A stretch of DNA of 42,632 bases, taken from Planctomyces sp. GTDB lineage: Bacteria > Planctomycetota > Planctomycetia > Planctomycetales > Planctomycetaceae. A program made the translations under genes and the position numbers. Below, one piece after another: positions 9,135-18,422 of the stretch (its first letter is position 1; each line of letters begins with the position of its first letter). Where the stretch lies: positions 1 through 42,632 of the forward strand of contig SXPC01000226.1 in NCBI GenBank assembly GCA_005778225.1, given 5' to 3'. A model generated the notes under the pieces. The model ran no database searches and had not been told where the DNA came from. It worked only from the letters and a program-made list of their open reading frames with translations.

Positions 9135-9800
9135 ATGTCCACTTCGACTCCATCGCCCGAAGAGAAAGATCTCGTCATTGGAGTCACCGCTCCGGCTGGC
9201 GCAGGTGGCGGAGCGATTACGGCCCGCAAAGCTGGTGGGATGAAGGACTTGGAGCTATGTGTCTCCCATAGCAAAATTCCGCTGCGGGAAGCACTTCAAA
9301 ACGTCGCCCAAGCGATCAATTTGGCCCTCCAGGAAGACTATCTCGAGACCGATCTGGACCGCGTCTATAAAGGCGCCCGTGTCCGCAAAGGAGCAGTCGA
9401 AGTTAAACATCGGGATTACATCGGATTAGGCGACGGAATCTTTGCCAGCGTCGGAAAACTGAATAAGTCTTTCCAGCTGACTCTCAAAGGGCCCGACCCC
9501 GCTTCCCCAGAAGGACGCGAAGCCATCGAAAAAAACGGCGGCGGCATGATCTCCGGACTGGTCAGCCTCATGGGGCGCAAGCTCGATCTATTCCAGGAAT
9601 TCGAAGACAAAGTCCCCCTCTACGTCGAACAAGCCTTCGACCGTCTCGAAGCCAAAGGGATGATCGTCGACTGGAACCGACACGAATGGGAAATCACAAC
9701 CACCTTCGTCGGCCTCAACATCATCATCAAGCCCGTCCTGCCGGAGGAAGTAGAAACGCCAGCGAAAGTTCAGGAAACTCCGGATGTGAAGCCGGAATAA
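9135..9800 (+). CDS. Hypothetical soluble protein
   Basis: I do not recognise this 221-residue protein. It begins with a Ser/Pro/Glu-rich segment and a Gly/Ala-rich stretch (residues 15-28). Then come a predicted helix (SKIPLREALQNVAQAINLALQ), a charged middle region, a Gly-rich segment NGGGMISGLVSLMGRK and a C-terminal part (KGMIVDWNRHEWEITTTFVG). There is no signal peptide and no clear membrane segment. AAAGG lies eight bases before the ATG. The small membrane-protein gene at 9815 follows after only 14 bp, so the two are probably one operon, and the product may act at the membrane through that partner. Codon use is like the neighbours. Confidence 0.8.
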   Translation: MSTSTPSPEEKDLVIGVTAPAGAGGGAITARKAGGMKDLELCVSHSKIPLREALQNVAQAINLALQEDYLETDLDRVYKGARVRKGAVEVKHRDYIGLGDGIFASVGKLNKSFQLTLKGPDPASPEGREAIEKNGGGMISGLVSLMGRKLDLFQEFEDKVPLYVEQAFDRLEAKGMIVDWNRHEWEITTTFVGLNIIIKPVLPEEVETPAKVQETPDVKPE

Positions 9801-9814
9801 AAGCGAGGAAGTTG

Positions 9815-10117
9815 ATGATGGCAGAGCAGGACCAATCGCCAGAACTCAGGCAGGACTCTTCAAGCCTCTTTAAGGTGCTGGGAGTCTCTGTAGCGATTAT
9901 TGTCGTTACAGTGATTGTCGTCTACAGTGCCATTGCGATGAGCTGGTACGGAATGCTGATCGGACTTGCCTGTGTAATTGTGTTCACTGGTGCGATCGTG
10001 ATCGTTCTGGCCTATCGTTCATTGAAGGAGAAGTCCGAAGAGATTCATCCGATTCTCGACTTAATCGGTTCCATTTTCAGTTTCATTGGCAATTTATTTA
10101 TGTTCTTTTCTATCTAG
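9815..10117 (+). CDS. Small membrane protein, unknown function
   Basis: This is a 100-residue protein with a charged N-terminus and three hydrophobic segments: VLGVSVAIIVVTVIVVYSAI, GMLIGLACVIVFTGAIVIVL and a shorter C-terminal one (LIGSIFSFIGNLFMFFSI). AAGCGAGGAAG lies immediately upstream of the tandem ATGs at 9815 and 9818. A longer in-frame reading from 9686 would overlap the upstream gene by over 100 bp and lacks such a site. It is likely co-transcribed with the gene at 9135. I do not recognise the family. Confidence 0.7.
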   Translation: MMAEQDQSPELRQDSSSLFKVLGVSVAIIVVTVIVVYSAIAMSWYGMLIGLACVIVFTGAIVIVLAYRSLKEKSEEIHPILDLIGSIFSFIGNLFMFFSI

Positions 10118-10137
10118 CCAACAGATGAGAATACCCC

Positions 10138-11037
10138 TTACTCTCTCTCCTCCCCCACGACCATCCGAATCGCTCCTTCCATCACTGTGAACTCAATCGG
10201 CAGCTCATCGACGACTTCCCCATCGACGGTGAACTTCATCGCCGGGGTGGATTCAATTTTGACGTGTCTGGCTCGTTGCAGATGAACCAGCGGGTTCTCC
10301 AGGTAGTTGCCCAGCAGTAAATTGGCACTCACGTCGGCGAACTCCAGCAGATTCCCCTCCTCGATCAGGATCACGTCTAATAGCCCATCGTAAGGCGAAG
10401 CATCCGGGGCGACGAGGAGTCGGCCCGCGTTTGTTTTTCCATTGGCAATCAGGACCGCCCAGACGGATTGCTCGATGACTTCCCCGTCATTCACCGTCAG
10501 TTTGATCTTGTAACTCTCCAGCTGCGAAACGGCTTCAATCGCCCCCCGGACGTAAACGAGCGGTCCCCATTTCTGCTTCAGTTCATCGGTAATGCTTTCG
10601 GTCACCTTGACGCTGTTTCCCCCCGCAGCGATGTTGGCGAAGTGGACCGTGCCGTCATGCGTCGTCATCGCGACAACGTCAACCTGTCGAGTAATTCCCG
10701 TCGCGACGAGATCCCAGGCTTCTCGTGGGGCATCCGGCAAGCCTAACGTCCACGCAAAATCATTAGCGGTACCCAACGGGACAATTCCCATCGCGGGGCG
10801 TTTCTCAGCAGGAACACTCATCAGGGCATTCACGACCGAGTTCACCGTCCCATCGCCCCCAGCTGCGACAATGAGTTCGACGCCCTGCTCTGCTGCTTTC
10901 TTGACTTCGTCTTTCAGGTCGACAGACTCCTCGAGCAGCAGTTGTTCGACATCCAGTTCTTCCCACAGCCTCTCTGCTTCCTGGTCTTTTTTCTTCAGCT
11001 TCCCGGAACGGGGATTTCGAATTACCAGCGTCTTCAC
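10138..11037 (-). CDS. Diacylglycerol/sphingosine kinase family lipid kinase (YegS/DagK-like)
   Basis: This 299-residue ATP-dependent lipid kinase probably phosphorylates diacylglycerol or a related lipid at the inner face of the membrane. The catalytic-domain signatures are IRNPRSGKLKK near the N-terminus, the nucleotide-binding GGDGTVN (from residue 60), PLGTANDFAW, and ANGKTNAGRLLVAPDASPYDGLLDV. The C-terminus shows the family end KFTVDGEVVDELPIEF. The start is GTG 11037, with AGGAG seven bases upstream. The length is typical of the family. It stands alone, convergent with the small membrane-protein gene (20 bp apart). Confidence 0.9.
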   Translation of the reverse strand: MKTLVIRNPRSGKLKKKDQEAERLWEELDVEQLLLEESVDLKDEVKKAAEQGVELIVAAGGDGTVNSVVNALMSVPAEKRPAMGIVPLGTANDFAWTLGLPDAPREAWDLVATGITRQVDVVAMTTHDGTVHFANIAAGGNSVKVTESITDELKQKWGPLVYVRGAIEAVSQLESYKIKLTVNDGEVIEQSVWAVLIANGKTNAGRLLVAPDASPYDGLLDVILIEEGNLLEFADVSANLLLGNYLENPLVHLQRARHVKIESTPAMKFTVDGEVVDELPIEFTVMEGAIRMVVGEERE

Positions 11038-11192
11038 GTTTCACTCCTGTCGGTTGATGCCTGCAATCCGTTTGATCGGTCTATCAAGTCAGCTGCTTCA
11101 TCATGGATGGTCTTGGGACCGAATTCAAATCCCTCATCGAGTCGATTTAGCCGCGACTTGAATTCCTCTATATCATCCATAAGAATGCGTTC

Positions 11193-12512
11193 ATGAATAA
11201 ACACATTCCGCTCGCCATGCCGGTTCTTCTCACCATGTTCATCCAGTTTCCTGAGCTCGCCTACTTGAATGCTCAGGAACCGACGGATCTGAATGATCCG
11301 AAATACGCCGAACTTGCCTACCCGCCCACCGACGACGACATCCCAGGCGGCGGCCCCCTTCGTCGCAATGAGAATCAGATCAAAACCTGGATGACACGTC
11401 GCATCCACTTTGCTAATCGAGGCAACCAGGACAACGGCGCCGTCGTCTTCTACGGCGATTCCATCACCCAAGGCTGGGGCGATGATTTCCGTAAACAGTT
11501 CCCTGGAGTTCATCTGGCCAACCGCGGCATCAGCGGCGATACCACCCGCGGCCTGCTCCTGCGCCTGGAAAAAGATGCCCTCTCGCTCAAGCCCAAGGCA
11601 ATGGTGCTTCTCATCGGTACGAATGACCTCGCCGACGGCATTGAACCAGAAGTCATCGCGGGCAATATGAAGCTCTTGATTGCAGAACTCAAGAAGTACA
11701 GCGGCACGATGCCGATCGTTTTGTGTCAGGTCTTCCCCAGTCACCCCGATAGAAATCGTCCAGCTGACAAAATCAAGAAGTTGAACGAGCTTTACTTCAA
11801 TGTCGTTAAAGGCGATCCCCAGATCACCTTCCTCGATACTTACACTTACTGGGCTCAGCCCGATGGCAACTGTGTCCCGGACTATTTCCCTGACCTGCTG
11901 CACCTGAACGAACAGGGCTATGCCAAATGGGCGTCCGGTCTACGACCGATTTTGACGACACTGCGGCTGATGGAAACCGAGCCAAAGCCTTTCACGCCGG
12001 AAGAAGGCTTCCGCAGTCTCCTCAACGGCAAAGACCTGACCGGCTGGTGTGCCCGTGACAATAAGACCCTCGAGTTTCAGGCATCCTACGACGGCCTGAC
12101 TCAAACACCCGATGCCCGTTTCCGCGCGATCAACAACGGTATCACCGCCGCCACAACCCCGGAAGGCCGCAAGTATCAGGTCATCTGGAGCAAAGAAGAG
12201 TTCCCGAAAGACTTCGTCCTCCGCCTCCAGTTCCGCGCGTCCCCCAACGCCGACGGCGGCGTCTTCATCCGCAAACCACAACTTCAATGCCGCGACTATT
12301 CGATCGCAGGCCCATTCAAAGACCTGAAGAACTACAAGCCACAGGAATGGAACGACCTGGAAGTCACCGTCAAAGGAACGACAGCTTACTGCACCTGCAA
12401 CGGCGAAGTCCTCCTCGACGCAATGCCAGTCCCAGAAAGCGGCCCAATTGGCTTCGAAGGCGATCGTGGGCAGATGGAGTACCGCAACGTGCGGGTGAAG
12501 CTGATTGAATAG
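11193..12512 (+). CDS. Secreted SGNH/GDSL hydrolase fused to DUF1080 domain
   Basis: This 439-residue exported protein has two domains. After a signal-like N-terminus (about residues 1-28), the SGNH hydrolase shows block I FYGDSITQGW (nucleophile Ser90), block II NRGISGDTTRG, block III LIGTNDLADG (Asn144) and block V DLLHLNEQGY (Asp234/His237). All catalytic positions of an esterase, such as an acetyl-xylan or platelet-activating-factor acetylhydrolase relative, are present. From about residue 262 comes a DUF1080 (3-keto-disaccharide hydrolase, concanavalin-like) domain: FRSLLNGKDLTGWCARDN, FRASPNADGGVFIR, QEWNDLEVTVKG, IGFEGDRGQMEYRNVRVK. The combination suggests deacylation and binding or cleavage of a polysaccharide outside the cytoplasm. 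No Shine-Dalgarno is evident. Confidence 0.9.
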   Translation: MNKHIPLAMPVLLTMFIQFPELAYLNAQEPTDLNDPKYAELAYPPTDDDIPGGGPLRRNENQIKTWMTRRIHFANRGNQDNGAVVFYGDSITQGWGDDFRKQFPGVHLANRGISGDTTRGLLLRLEKDALSLKPKAMVLLIGTNDLADGIEPEVIAGNMKLLIAELKKYSGTMPIVLCQVFPSHPDRNRPADKIKKLNELYFNVVKGDPQITFLDTYTYWAQPDGNCVPDYFPDLLHLNEQGYAKWASGLRPILTTLRLMETEPKPFTPEEGFRSLLNGKDLTGWCARDNKTLEFQASYDGLTQTPDARFRAINNGITAATTPEGRKYQVIWSKEEFPKDFVLRLQFRASPNADGGVFIRKPQLQCRDYSIAGPFKDLKNYKPQEWNDLEVTVKGTTAYCTCNGEVLLDAMPVPESGPIGFEGDRGQMEYRNVRVKLIE

Positions 12513-12539
12513 CAGGGATCACCAATCGCGCATGAAAAA

Positions 12540-12572
12540 AGCGGCTGACATCCATTAATGGAATCAGCCGCT
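12540..12572 (-). terminator. Rho-independent terminator of the lipoprotein/DUF1559 operon
   Basis: The 9-bp arms AGCGGCTGA (12540-12548) and TCAGCCGCT (12564-12572) flank an A/T-rich loop that contains CCATTAATGG. Read on the minus strand, the stem is followed by a run of six T (12535-12540 complement). It lies about 30 bp after the lipoprotein stop. The plus-strand side has no T run, so it serves the minus-strand operon. Confidence 0.85.
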
Positions 12573-12602
12573 CACGTCTCGATGGATCAATTGTCGTAGA
12601 CA

Positions 12603-12942
12603 TTACGTCTTTGTTGGCGAAAGCATATCAAGCATTTCTTGCGCAATTTTTTGCCGCTGCTCTGGAGCGGAGGTGGCAGTCAATTTATCGTAAAGAGGCT
12701 TGGTTGGCTCTACGACCGACTTATTACGAATCAGTGCCATAGGGTATGACATTCCTAAATCACTAAGTGATTTCTTGTCTTTACCGTCAGCAGCAATCTT
12801 TTTCAAAATATCCCGCAAGCCTTGAACGTGAGGTGTCTCATTGCTTGCAGCTACTTCGCCGGTAGAAGTCTCATTACAACCAGCGAGTGTAACAATGCTC
12901 GCCAATCCAATGAAGCAAGTCAGTGAAGTCGCTAAAATGGCC

Positions 12943-12953
<11 letters not shown>
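12603..12953 (-). CDS. Small lipoprotein downstream of DUF1559 protein
   Basis: This is a 116-residue lipoprotein of unknown function. The chosen start is GTG 12953: GGGGAGG lies eight bases upstream, the N-terminus then reads as a lipoprotein signal ([18 protein letters not shown], lipobox LAGC), and the alternative longer frame runs inside the DUF1559 gene. The mature part is short, polar and Lys-rich with no recognised motif. It overlaps the end of the DUF1559 gene by 11 bp, which suggests translational coupling. Small lipoproteins frequently follow DUF1559 genes in planctomycetes and may work with the pseudopilin-like protein at the cell surface. Confidence 0.85.
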
Positions 12954-14019
<1,066 letters not shown>

Positions 14020-14145
14020 GAACATGCTCCCGGAGAAATGAAGAAAGATATCAGCGGCGCGAGAAACAAAAATTGGTTAAAAATGAATGAGCGGATGTGT
14101 GGAAGCCATTCTCCGACATTATCGTCCGTTGACAATGGGCGTTGT

Positions 14146-14183
14146 TTGGTATATGAGACAGACAATAGTTGGTATTTGTGACA
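14146..14183. promoter_or_regulatory. Candidate XylR/AraC-type direct-repeat operator
   Basis: Two 15-bp direct repeats match at 13 of 15 positions: TTGGTATATGAGACA (14146-14160) and TTGGTATTTGTGACA (14169-14183). Their centres are 23 bp apart, about two helical turns. A weaker third copy ending CTGTGACA lies at 14198-14212. They sit in the 209-bp gap between the DUF1559 operon and the XylR-type regulator gene. AraC/XylR proteins typically bind such tandem half-sites, so this is a plausible site for control of either gene. Binding is inferred, not shown. Confidence 0.5.
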
Positions 14184-14228
14184 AACCGTCTTGCCCGTTT
14201 TCATCTGTGACAAAGTGAACCTCAGAAC

Positions 14229-15401
14229 GTGCCAGAACCGCCCATCCCACGCGACATTTGCTTCCTCGGACCTTTCCGACATCACGTCGAACGGGTGCTC
14301 GAAGGTGTTCAGGAAGTCATTAAGCAGTTCCCACATCTGCGTCTGCGGGATCTACGCACCTCCGACACGTCGGTCATCTGTGCAGAGCCCTTACCCCCCT
14401 GGTCTCCCCAGACAGCACTGGGCGCCATCGTTTTCCTCGGCGGAAAAGAACTGACCCATTGGCTGCTGTCCGGCGGCGTGCCTGTCGTCTCGGTTTCTGC
14501 TGAATTCGATCCAGAGATCATTCCATCGGTTCACTTGGACTCATTCTCATTTGTTGATATCCAGCTGGCGCACCTGATGGAAGTGGGGCTGGCCCGTGTC
14601 GTGTTTATCTGCGACAGCGTGATCGGGCATGCAGAAGAACGCATCGCCCTCATGCAGGAAGACGGACGCCAGATGAACATGGACGTCCAGACATTCCGAC
14701 TTCCCTTCGACTGCGAACACGAAGCCGAGGAGAGAATTCCCGAGAACACCGCCGGCCTGCGCAAGATGCTTCACGAGATCCCCAAGCCAGCGGGCATCAT
14801 CGCCAAGACAGATCGGGCGGGCGCGCTCGTTTCTCGTGTCTGCCTCGAAGAAGGCATTTCCGTTCCCGATGAAATCGCGATCACCGCTCCCGCTGATGGT
14901 CGCCTGGGACGTTTCTGCGACCCGCCGCTCACGTCGCTGGAATTCCCCAGCGTCGACATCGGTCGACAAGCCATGCTGATGCTCGATTCACTGATCAAAG
15001 GCAAGCCACTTCATAAACGCGAAGTCGTTTTCCCGCCTACCTCGCTCGTCCGTCGTGGCTCGACCAGCCGCGTCTTTGAATGCGATCACGTCGTCCGACA
15101 GGCCATGGGGATCATCCGCCTGCGTGCCTGCGAAGGGCTGACGGTCAATGAGCTGGCCGATAATCTCGGCGTGAACCGTCGTCTGCTGATTCGTCGATTT
15201 GCCGACAGTCTTGGCTCGACCCCCAGTGACGAAATCAACAGCGTTCGTCTCTTGGTCGCCAAACAGCTGCTTGGGATTTCCATGCTTCCGATAACGACAG
15301 TGGCTCGTGAAACAGGGTTTCAACGAGCCACTGATTTCGCCACATTTTTCAAACGTCACACGAACCTCACTCCACGTGAGTTTCGCCATGAGCAGGCTTG
15401 A
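14229..15401 (+). CDS. XylR-type transcriptional regulator (LacI-like sensor + AraC DNA-binding domain)
   Basis: This 390-residue regulator joins a periplasmic-binding-protein-like sensor (residues about 10-285) to a C-terminal AraC HTH domain (about 290-390). The sensor has family landmarks such as GVPVVSVSAEFD, IPSVHLDSFSFVDIQLAHLM, GIIAKTDRAGALVSRVCLEE and PPLTSLEFPSVDIGRQAMLM. The HTH region contains EGLTVNELADNLGVNRRLLI and the second helix set ITTVARETGFQRATDFATFF. By family it should sense a sugar or sugar-like ligand and activate nearby genes. The start is GTG 14229 with no strong Shine-Dalgarno. It is divergent from the DUF1559 operon. The ligand is unknown. Confidence 0.9.
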   Translation: MPEPPIPRDICFLGPFRHHVERVLEGVQEVIKQFPHLRLRDLRTSDTSVICAEPLPPWSPQTALGAIVFLGGKELTHWLLSGGVPVVSVSAEFDPEIIPSVHLDSFSFVDIQLAHLMEVGLARVVFICDSVIGHAEERIALMQEDGRQMNMDVQTFRLPFDCEHEAEERIPENTAGLRKMLHEIPKPAGIIAKTDRAGALVSRVCLEEGISVPDEIAITAPADGRLGRFCDPPLTSLEFPSVDIGRQAMLMLDSLIKGKPLHKREVVFPPTSLVRRGSTSRVFECDHVVRQAMGIIRLRACEGLTVNELADNLGVNRRLLIRRFADSLGSTPSDEINSVRLLVAKQLLGISMLPITTVARETGFQRATDFATFFKRHTNLTPREFRHEQA

Positions 15402-15407
15402 AAAGAA

Positions 15408-16748
15408 CTAATTCTTCTGTAACCGCTTCGTGTGATACGCGATCCACGCATCGTTGAGTTCCTGCTCAGTGAGTCCAGTCGTTTCCTTCCAGAAGTCACT
15501 CGAATATTTGCCCTGTCGAACCGAAGCATTCAGCTTCTTGACCAGATCTTTGTCATAAGTCCGTGAGGCCCAGTCGAGGAAGTTTCCTGTCACGCGGTAG
15601 CTGGCATCGTAGCGGGCGTTCGGCAGTGATCTGGCAGTGATTTCTGCGCCACGGGTTTGTGGTTCGTACAGGAACCAGCGAACGTAATCCGCGACCCCTT
15701 CCTGAACCCAGCCTGGCTTCGCATCGTCGCGTCGCACGTTCGGATACATCTGAGCGACGTGAACCAGTTCGTGGACAGCTGCTCCGAGTGCTTCCCCTTT
15801 GAGTTGACCGCGATACCACTCGATATTGAGCGCAATGTTGGGACCAGCTGCCCAGGCCGGCGTTCCACCCATGTCGTTCTGGAATCTCAACGTGACTTTC
15901 TTGATCGGATCAAAACCATCGGAATCAAGCATCTTGACGATCTTGGGATACCATTCAATCACGACCGGCTTGAGCTTTTCTTCTGACCAATCCTTGAGGT
16001 CAGGCGCCATCGTCGCATCAATCGTGAATTCATACTTGCCACCATCCGCGTCGAAGGTGACCAGGACGGGATCTGGTGTCTTGATACGCTCAACATCCTT
16101 GGCATCTGCGTCAATGACGTCGATCTCGCTGAAGAATGTCTCGCCGAATGGACTGTTAGCATCGGCTTTTGAAACGTCGAACAGCAGGTAACGATAGGTG
16201 CCCAGATTGGCTTTTGGATCTTCGATCAACGCTGCATGCTGTCCACCGCGAGGACCGCGATTACGCCGCGTATCGACATCAGCGACTTTGGTCCAGCCGT
16301 TGTCTGCCGGCGATTGACCAGCTTCGAGGGATGACATCGCGGTGGTGTGACCTTCGCCTGCGCCGTACAGCGTGTAGACCTGAGGAGCGCGTTCATCTGG
16401 ATGCCATGAATAGCTGGCAACATTCTTGACGTTCGTTGCTTTGCCCAGATCAATGACGAAGCGCCTTGCCTCACCTCCAGCGAAAAAGAAATTCGCGCCG
16501 GGATCGTCATCGCCACTTGGAATCTCACCATCGACAAGAGCTTTCACGCCTGCACCGTTGCCATCGTCTTCGCCAGCGACAATGGAGATTTTCGCCGTTG
16601 AAGCAGCGTCATTGATCGCAGGCAGCGGGATCTGTCGAAACTGAAACAGACTGCCTCGGCCACGTTCGGTTGTGACCTTCGCTTCTGCCAGACAGACAGC
16701 CTGCTGACACAACATCAGCAAGCCAGCAAAGCAAATAATTTTCTTCAT
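15408..16748 (-). CDS. Secreted BSP-family (basic secretory protein) putative metallopeptidase
   Basis: This is a 446-residue exported protein. A signal peptide (residues 1-22) is followed by a region of about 190 residues resembling a discoidin-like beta-sandwich (GEARRFVIDLGKATNVKNVA and LGTYRYLLFDVSK). The C-terminal BSP/Peptidase_MA-like domain (about 235-445) has the zinc motif HELVH at 326-330 and, downstream, WVQEGVADYVRWF, whose Glu could be the third ligand. The order and motif resemble plant and bacterial basic secretory proteins, for which protease activity is suspected but not well proven. It is convergent with the XylR-type regulator gene (6 bp apart). A carbohydrate-binding role for the N-terminal domain is an inference. 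Confidence 0.87.
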   Translation of the reverse strand: MKKIICFAGLLMLCQQAVCLAEAKVTTERGRGSLFQFRQIPLPAINDAASTAKISIVAGEDDGNGAGVKALVDGEIPSGDDDPGANFFFAGGEARRFVIDLGKATNVKNVASYSWHPDERAPQVYTLYGAGEGHTTAMSSLEAGQSPADNGWTKVADVDTRRNRGPRGGQHAALIEDPKANLGTYRYLLFDVSKADANSPFGETFFSEIDVIDADAKDVERIKTPDPVLVTFDADGGKYEFTIDATMAPDLKDWSEEKLKPVVIEWYPKIVKMLDSDGFDPIKKVTLRFQNDMGGTPAWAAGPNIALNIEWYRGQLKGEALGAAVHELVHVAQMYPNVRRDDAKPGWVQEGVADYVRWFLYEPQTRGAEITARSLPNARYDASYRVTGNFLDWASRTYDKDLVKKLNASVRQGKYSSDFWKETTGLTEQELNDAWIAYHTKRLQKN

Positions 16749-16937
16749 AAAACTTTCTCTTCGAATTGGAAAAGCATCGTGATTCTGGCGTCGCGCGAAC
16801 CGGAGCTTGAAATTTTGGTCGAGACTGTAGCATGCTCGTCAAGCGAATTCGACAAAGGAATACAGATTTGACTGTGAAATGTCGTGTTGCGGTCGTCTTT
16901 ACGATGAGGCGATGAATCGGTATCATACTTGACACAA

Positions 16938-17011
16938 GCGCCAGTAGCTCAGTTGGATAGAGCAACGGATTTCTAATCCGTCGGTCAGGGGTTCGAATCC
17001 CTTCTGGCGTA
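16938..17011 (+). tRNA. tRNA-Arg (anticodon UCU)
   Basis: This is a 74-base cloverleaf. The acceptor arms are GCGCCAG and CTGGCGT plus discriminator A. The D-arm TAGCTCAGTTGGATAGAGC, anticodon stem ACGGA/TCCGT with loop TTTCTAA (anticodon TCT at 16972-16974) and T-arm with GTTCGAATC are all intact. The first acceptor pair is G-U. The CCA end is not encoded. A T-rich stretch follows at 17012-17034. It reads AGA codons. Confidence 0.96.
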
Positions 17012-17217
17012 TTTTTCAGTTTTTTGTTTTGCGGCTTCGAGGCCGTGAAAAGCATGGGCAGATTTGCAGAAAGCCCAACGGCTCCGTTCGAGAATCTCGT
17101 CGAATAAACTTGCTTGCCGTGATGCTGCGGTTATGTCTGGTGCAAGTAGTCACAGAGCGATCAGCGACTCGAAAGCAGGGTGCTCGTCGTCATGTCCACG
17201 ACGACTGCCAGCATGAA

Positions 17218-17535
17218 CTATTTTTCCTGGCTGAGCATAACCGACGGAAAAGCAGCAATCAGTCTTGAAAGCCCATAATGTGACAAGGGCGGGTTCAGCG
17301 GAATGGTGAAGATACATTCCTGGCTGCCGGCACTCTGAATGATCGGCTCGAAGGTCCGAAAGACGAAAACCTGGCTGAGTTGGAGCAACAGCCAGTTCGC
17401 GTTTTCAAGTCCATCCACCCGGAGTCGACTCAAGTGATCTCTTCGAGAGATAAGCACTGAGAACGGTTTCCTAGCGACAACCTTCTCAGGCCGGTTTGTA
17501 GGAGAATAGTGAGGGCTGGGATTTTCAGGCGTCAT
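17218..17535 (-). CDS. Hypothetical protein, second gene of an overlapping pair
   Basis: This is a 105-residue protein of unknown function. The case for it being real is the start: its ATG (17535-17533) overlaps the stop of the preceding gene in a four-base ATGA, the classic sign of translational coupling. The N-terminal third is basic and Pro-rich; the rest (LENANWLLLQLSQVFVFR, then ECIFTIPLNPPLSHYGLSRL) looks like a small folded alpha/beta domain. I have an impression, not verified, that similar pairs occur in other planctomycetes. There is no signal peptide. It ends about 200 bp from the tRNA-Arg gene on the opposite strand. Confidence 0.6.
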   Translation of the reverse strand: MTPENPSPHYSPTNRPEKVVARKPFSVLISRRDHLSRLRVDGLENANWLLLQLSQVFVFRTFEPIIQSAGSQECIFTIPLNPPLSHYGLSRLIAAFPSVMLSQEK

Positions 17536-18059
17536 TTGGTTTTCGATTTCGATTTCGGCTTGGCTGGAGCGGGTGTTTTCTTGAGCTCCTCGGATCGTAT
17601 CTTGACGCTCGCGAAGGCAAGTTTCTGAGGGCATTGATACCGTTCGGCGCGCACGAACCAGAAAGCCAGACCACCCGAGTTATGCGTGGGGGTGTTCTCA
17701 CGAGACTCTGCTCGCACTCCCAGAGAACCTTTTCGACCGGTTTTCGTCCAGCCGCGGCCTTCCATGATGATACGGACGAGAACGCCCACGGATTGACGAA
17801 ATCGCATACTCCGTTTGGGGTGCACGGCCGTCAGAAACTTATTGACGTGTGGCAATGACTCGAATTCCCGAACAACTCCTGCCATAGGAGCTCGGTCATG
17901 GTGAATCTCCGAGTCTTCCATGCGTTGTTGTCGCTTGGGATCATTGAAGAAACGCAGAACAACATCGAACAGCTTGGGCGAGTCTTCCAGAACATCGGCA
18001 AATGTCTTGCCTTGGGAATGTTGAAGAAAAGTCTCTTTAGTAATGACGACTGGAACCAT
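17532..18059 (-). CDS. Hypothetical basic protein, first gene of an overlapping pair
   Basis: This is a 175-residue protein I cannot assign to a named family. The ATG at 18059 has AAGGAT about nine bases upstream; the extra N-terminal codons of the longer frame have none. The body includes KTFADVLEDSPKLFDVVLRF, a basic segment RFRQSVGVLVRIIMEGRGW, a Gly/Arg-rich loop and GGLAFWFVRAERYQ. The C-terminal tail is a Lys/Pro/Ala/Ser repeat (about the last 22 residues) of the kind seen in nucleic-acid-binding proteins. It is translationally coupled to the downstream gene. Nucleic-acid binding is only a guess from charge. Confidence 0.65.
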   Translation of the reverse strand: MVPVVITKETFLQHSQGKTFADVLEDSPKLFDVVLRFFNDPKRQQRMEDSEIHHDRAPMAGVVREFESLPHVNKFLTAVHPKRSMRFRQSVGVLVRIIMEGRGWTKTGRKGSLGVRAESRENTPTHNSGGLAFWFVRAERYQCPQKLAFASVKIRSEELKKTPAPAKPKSKSKTK

Positions 18060-18422
18060 AAAGAAATCCTTGTGCGCGATAAGCAGGAAATGAGCGTGAG
18101 AAAAACGAACGTACAAATATTGTACCTGCAAATAATGCTAATTGATAGATGAAAGTCCGCGCATCAGTGGAAGTTCCGCTGATCTGTCGAAAACAGTCAC
18201 AAAAACACCATGACGCTCAAGTCCTTGGATCGACATCGACGATAGAAGAATGGATCTGTTGAGACTGACAACCTGCTCGTCGCTCGCTGCTTTCCTGACG
18301 CTTGCAACGTGTACTTGCTGCTATTTCGATCGATTGTCTCTATTCGCCTTGTTTAGGGCTGCCCTGACGGGTACCATCAAGTGGTCTCGAACTGCACTTC
18401 GCTTACTTGAATCGACACTCCC
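18060..18422. other. Intergenic region upstream of the cold-shock genes
   Basis: This is a 363-bp stretch without a convincing gene. It holds a hairpin at 18163-18183 (ATCAGTGG/CCGCTGAT, loop AAGTT) and probably the divergent promoters of the unknown pair and of the first cold-shock gene. An open frame at 18250-18438 (Cys/Leu-rich) overlaps the cold-shock start and has no family resemblance. Confidence 0.35.

Noticed and set aside
11034-11903. 289-codon minus-strand frame opposite the SGNH-DUF1080 gene
   Set aside because: It is antisense to conserved SGNH blocks; the composition reflects the codon pattern of the plus-strand gene.
16938-18059. tRNA-Arg as integration site of a genomic island
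   Set aside because: No integrase gene and no duplicated tRNA 3' end were seen nearby; kept only as a possibility in the finding on the unknown pair.
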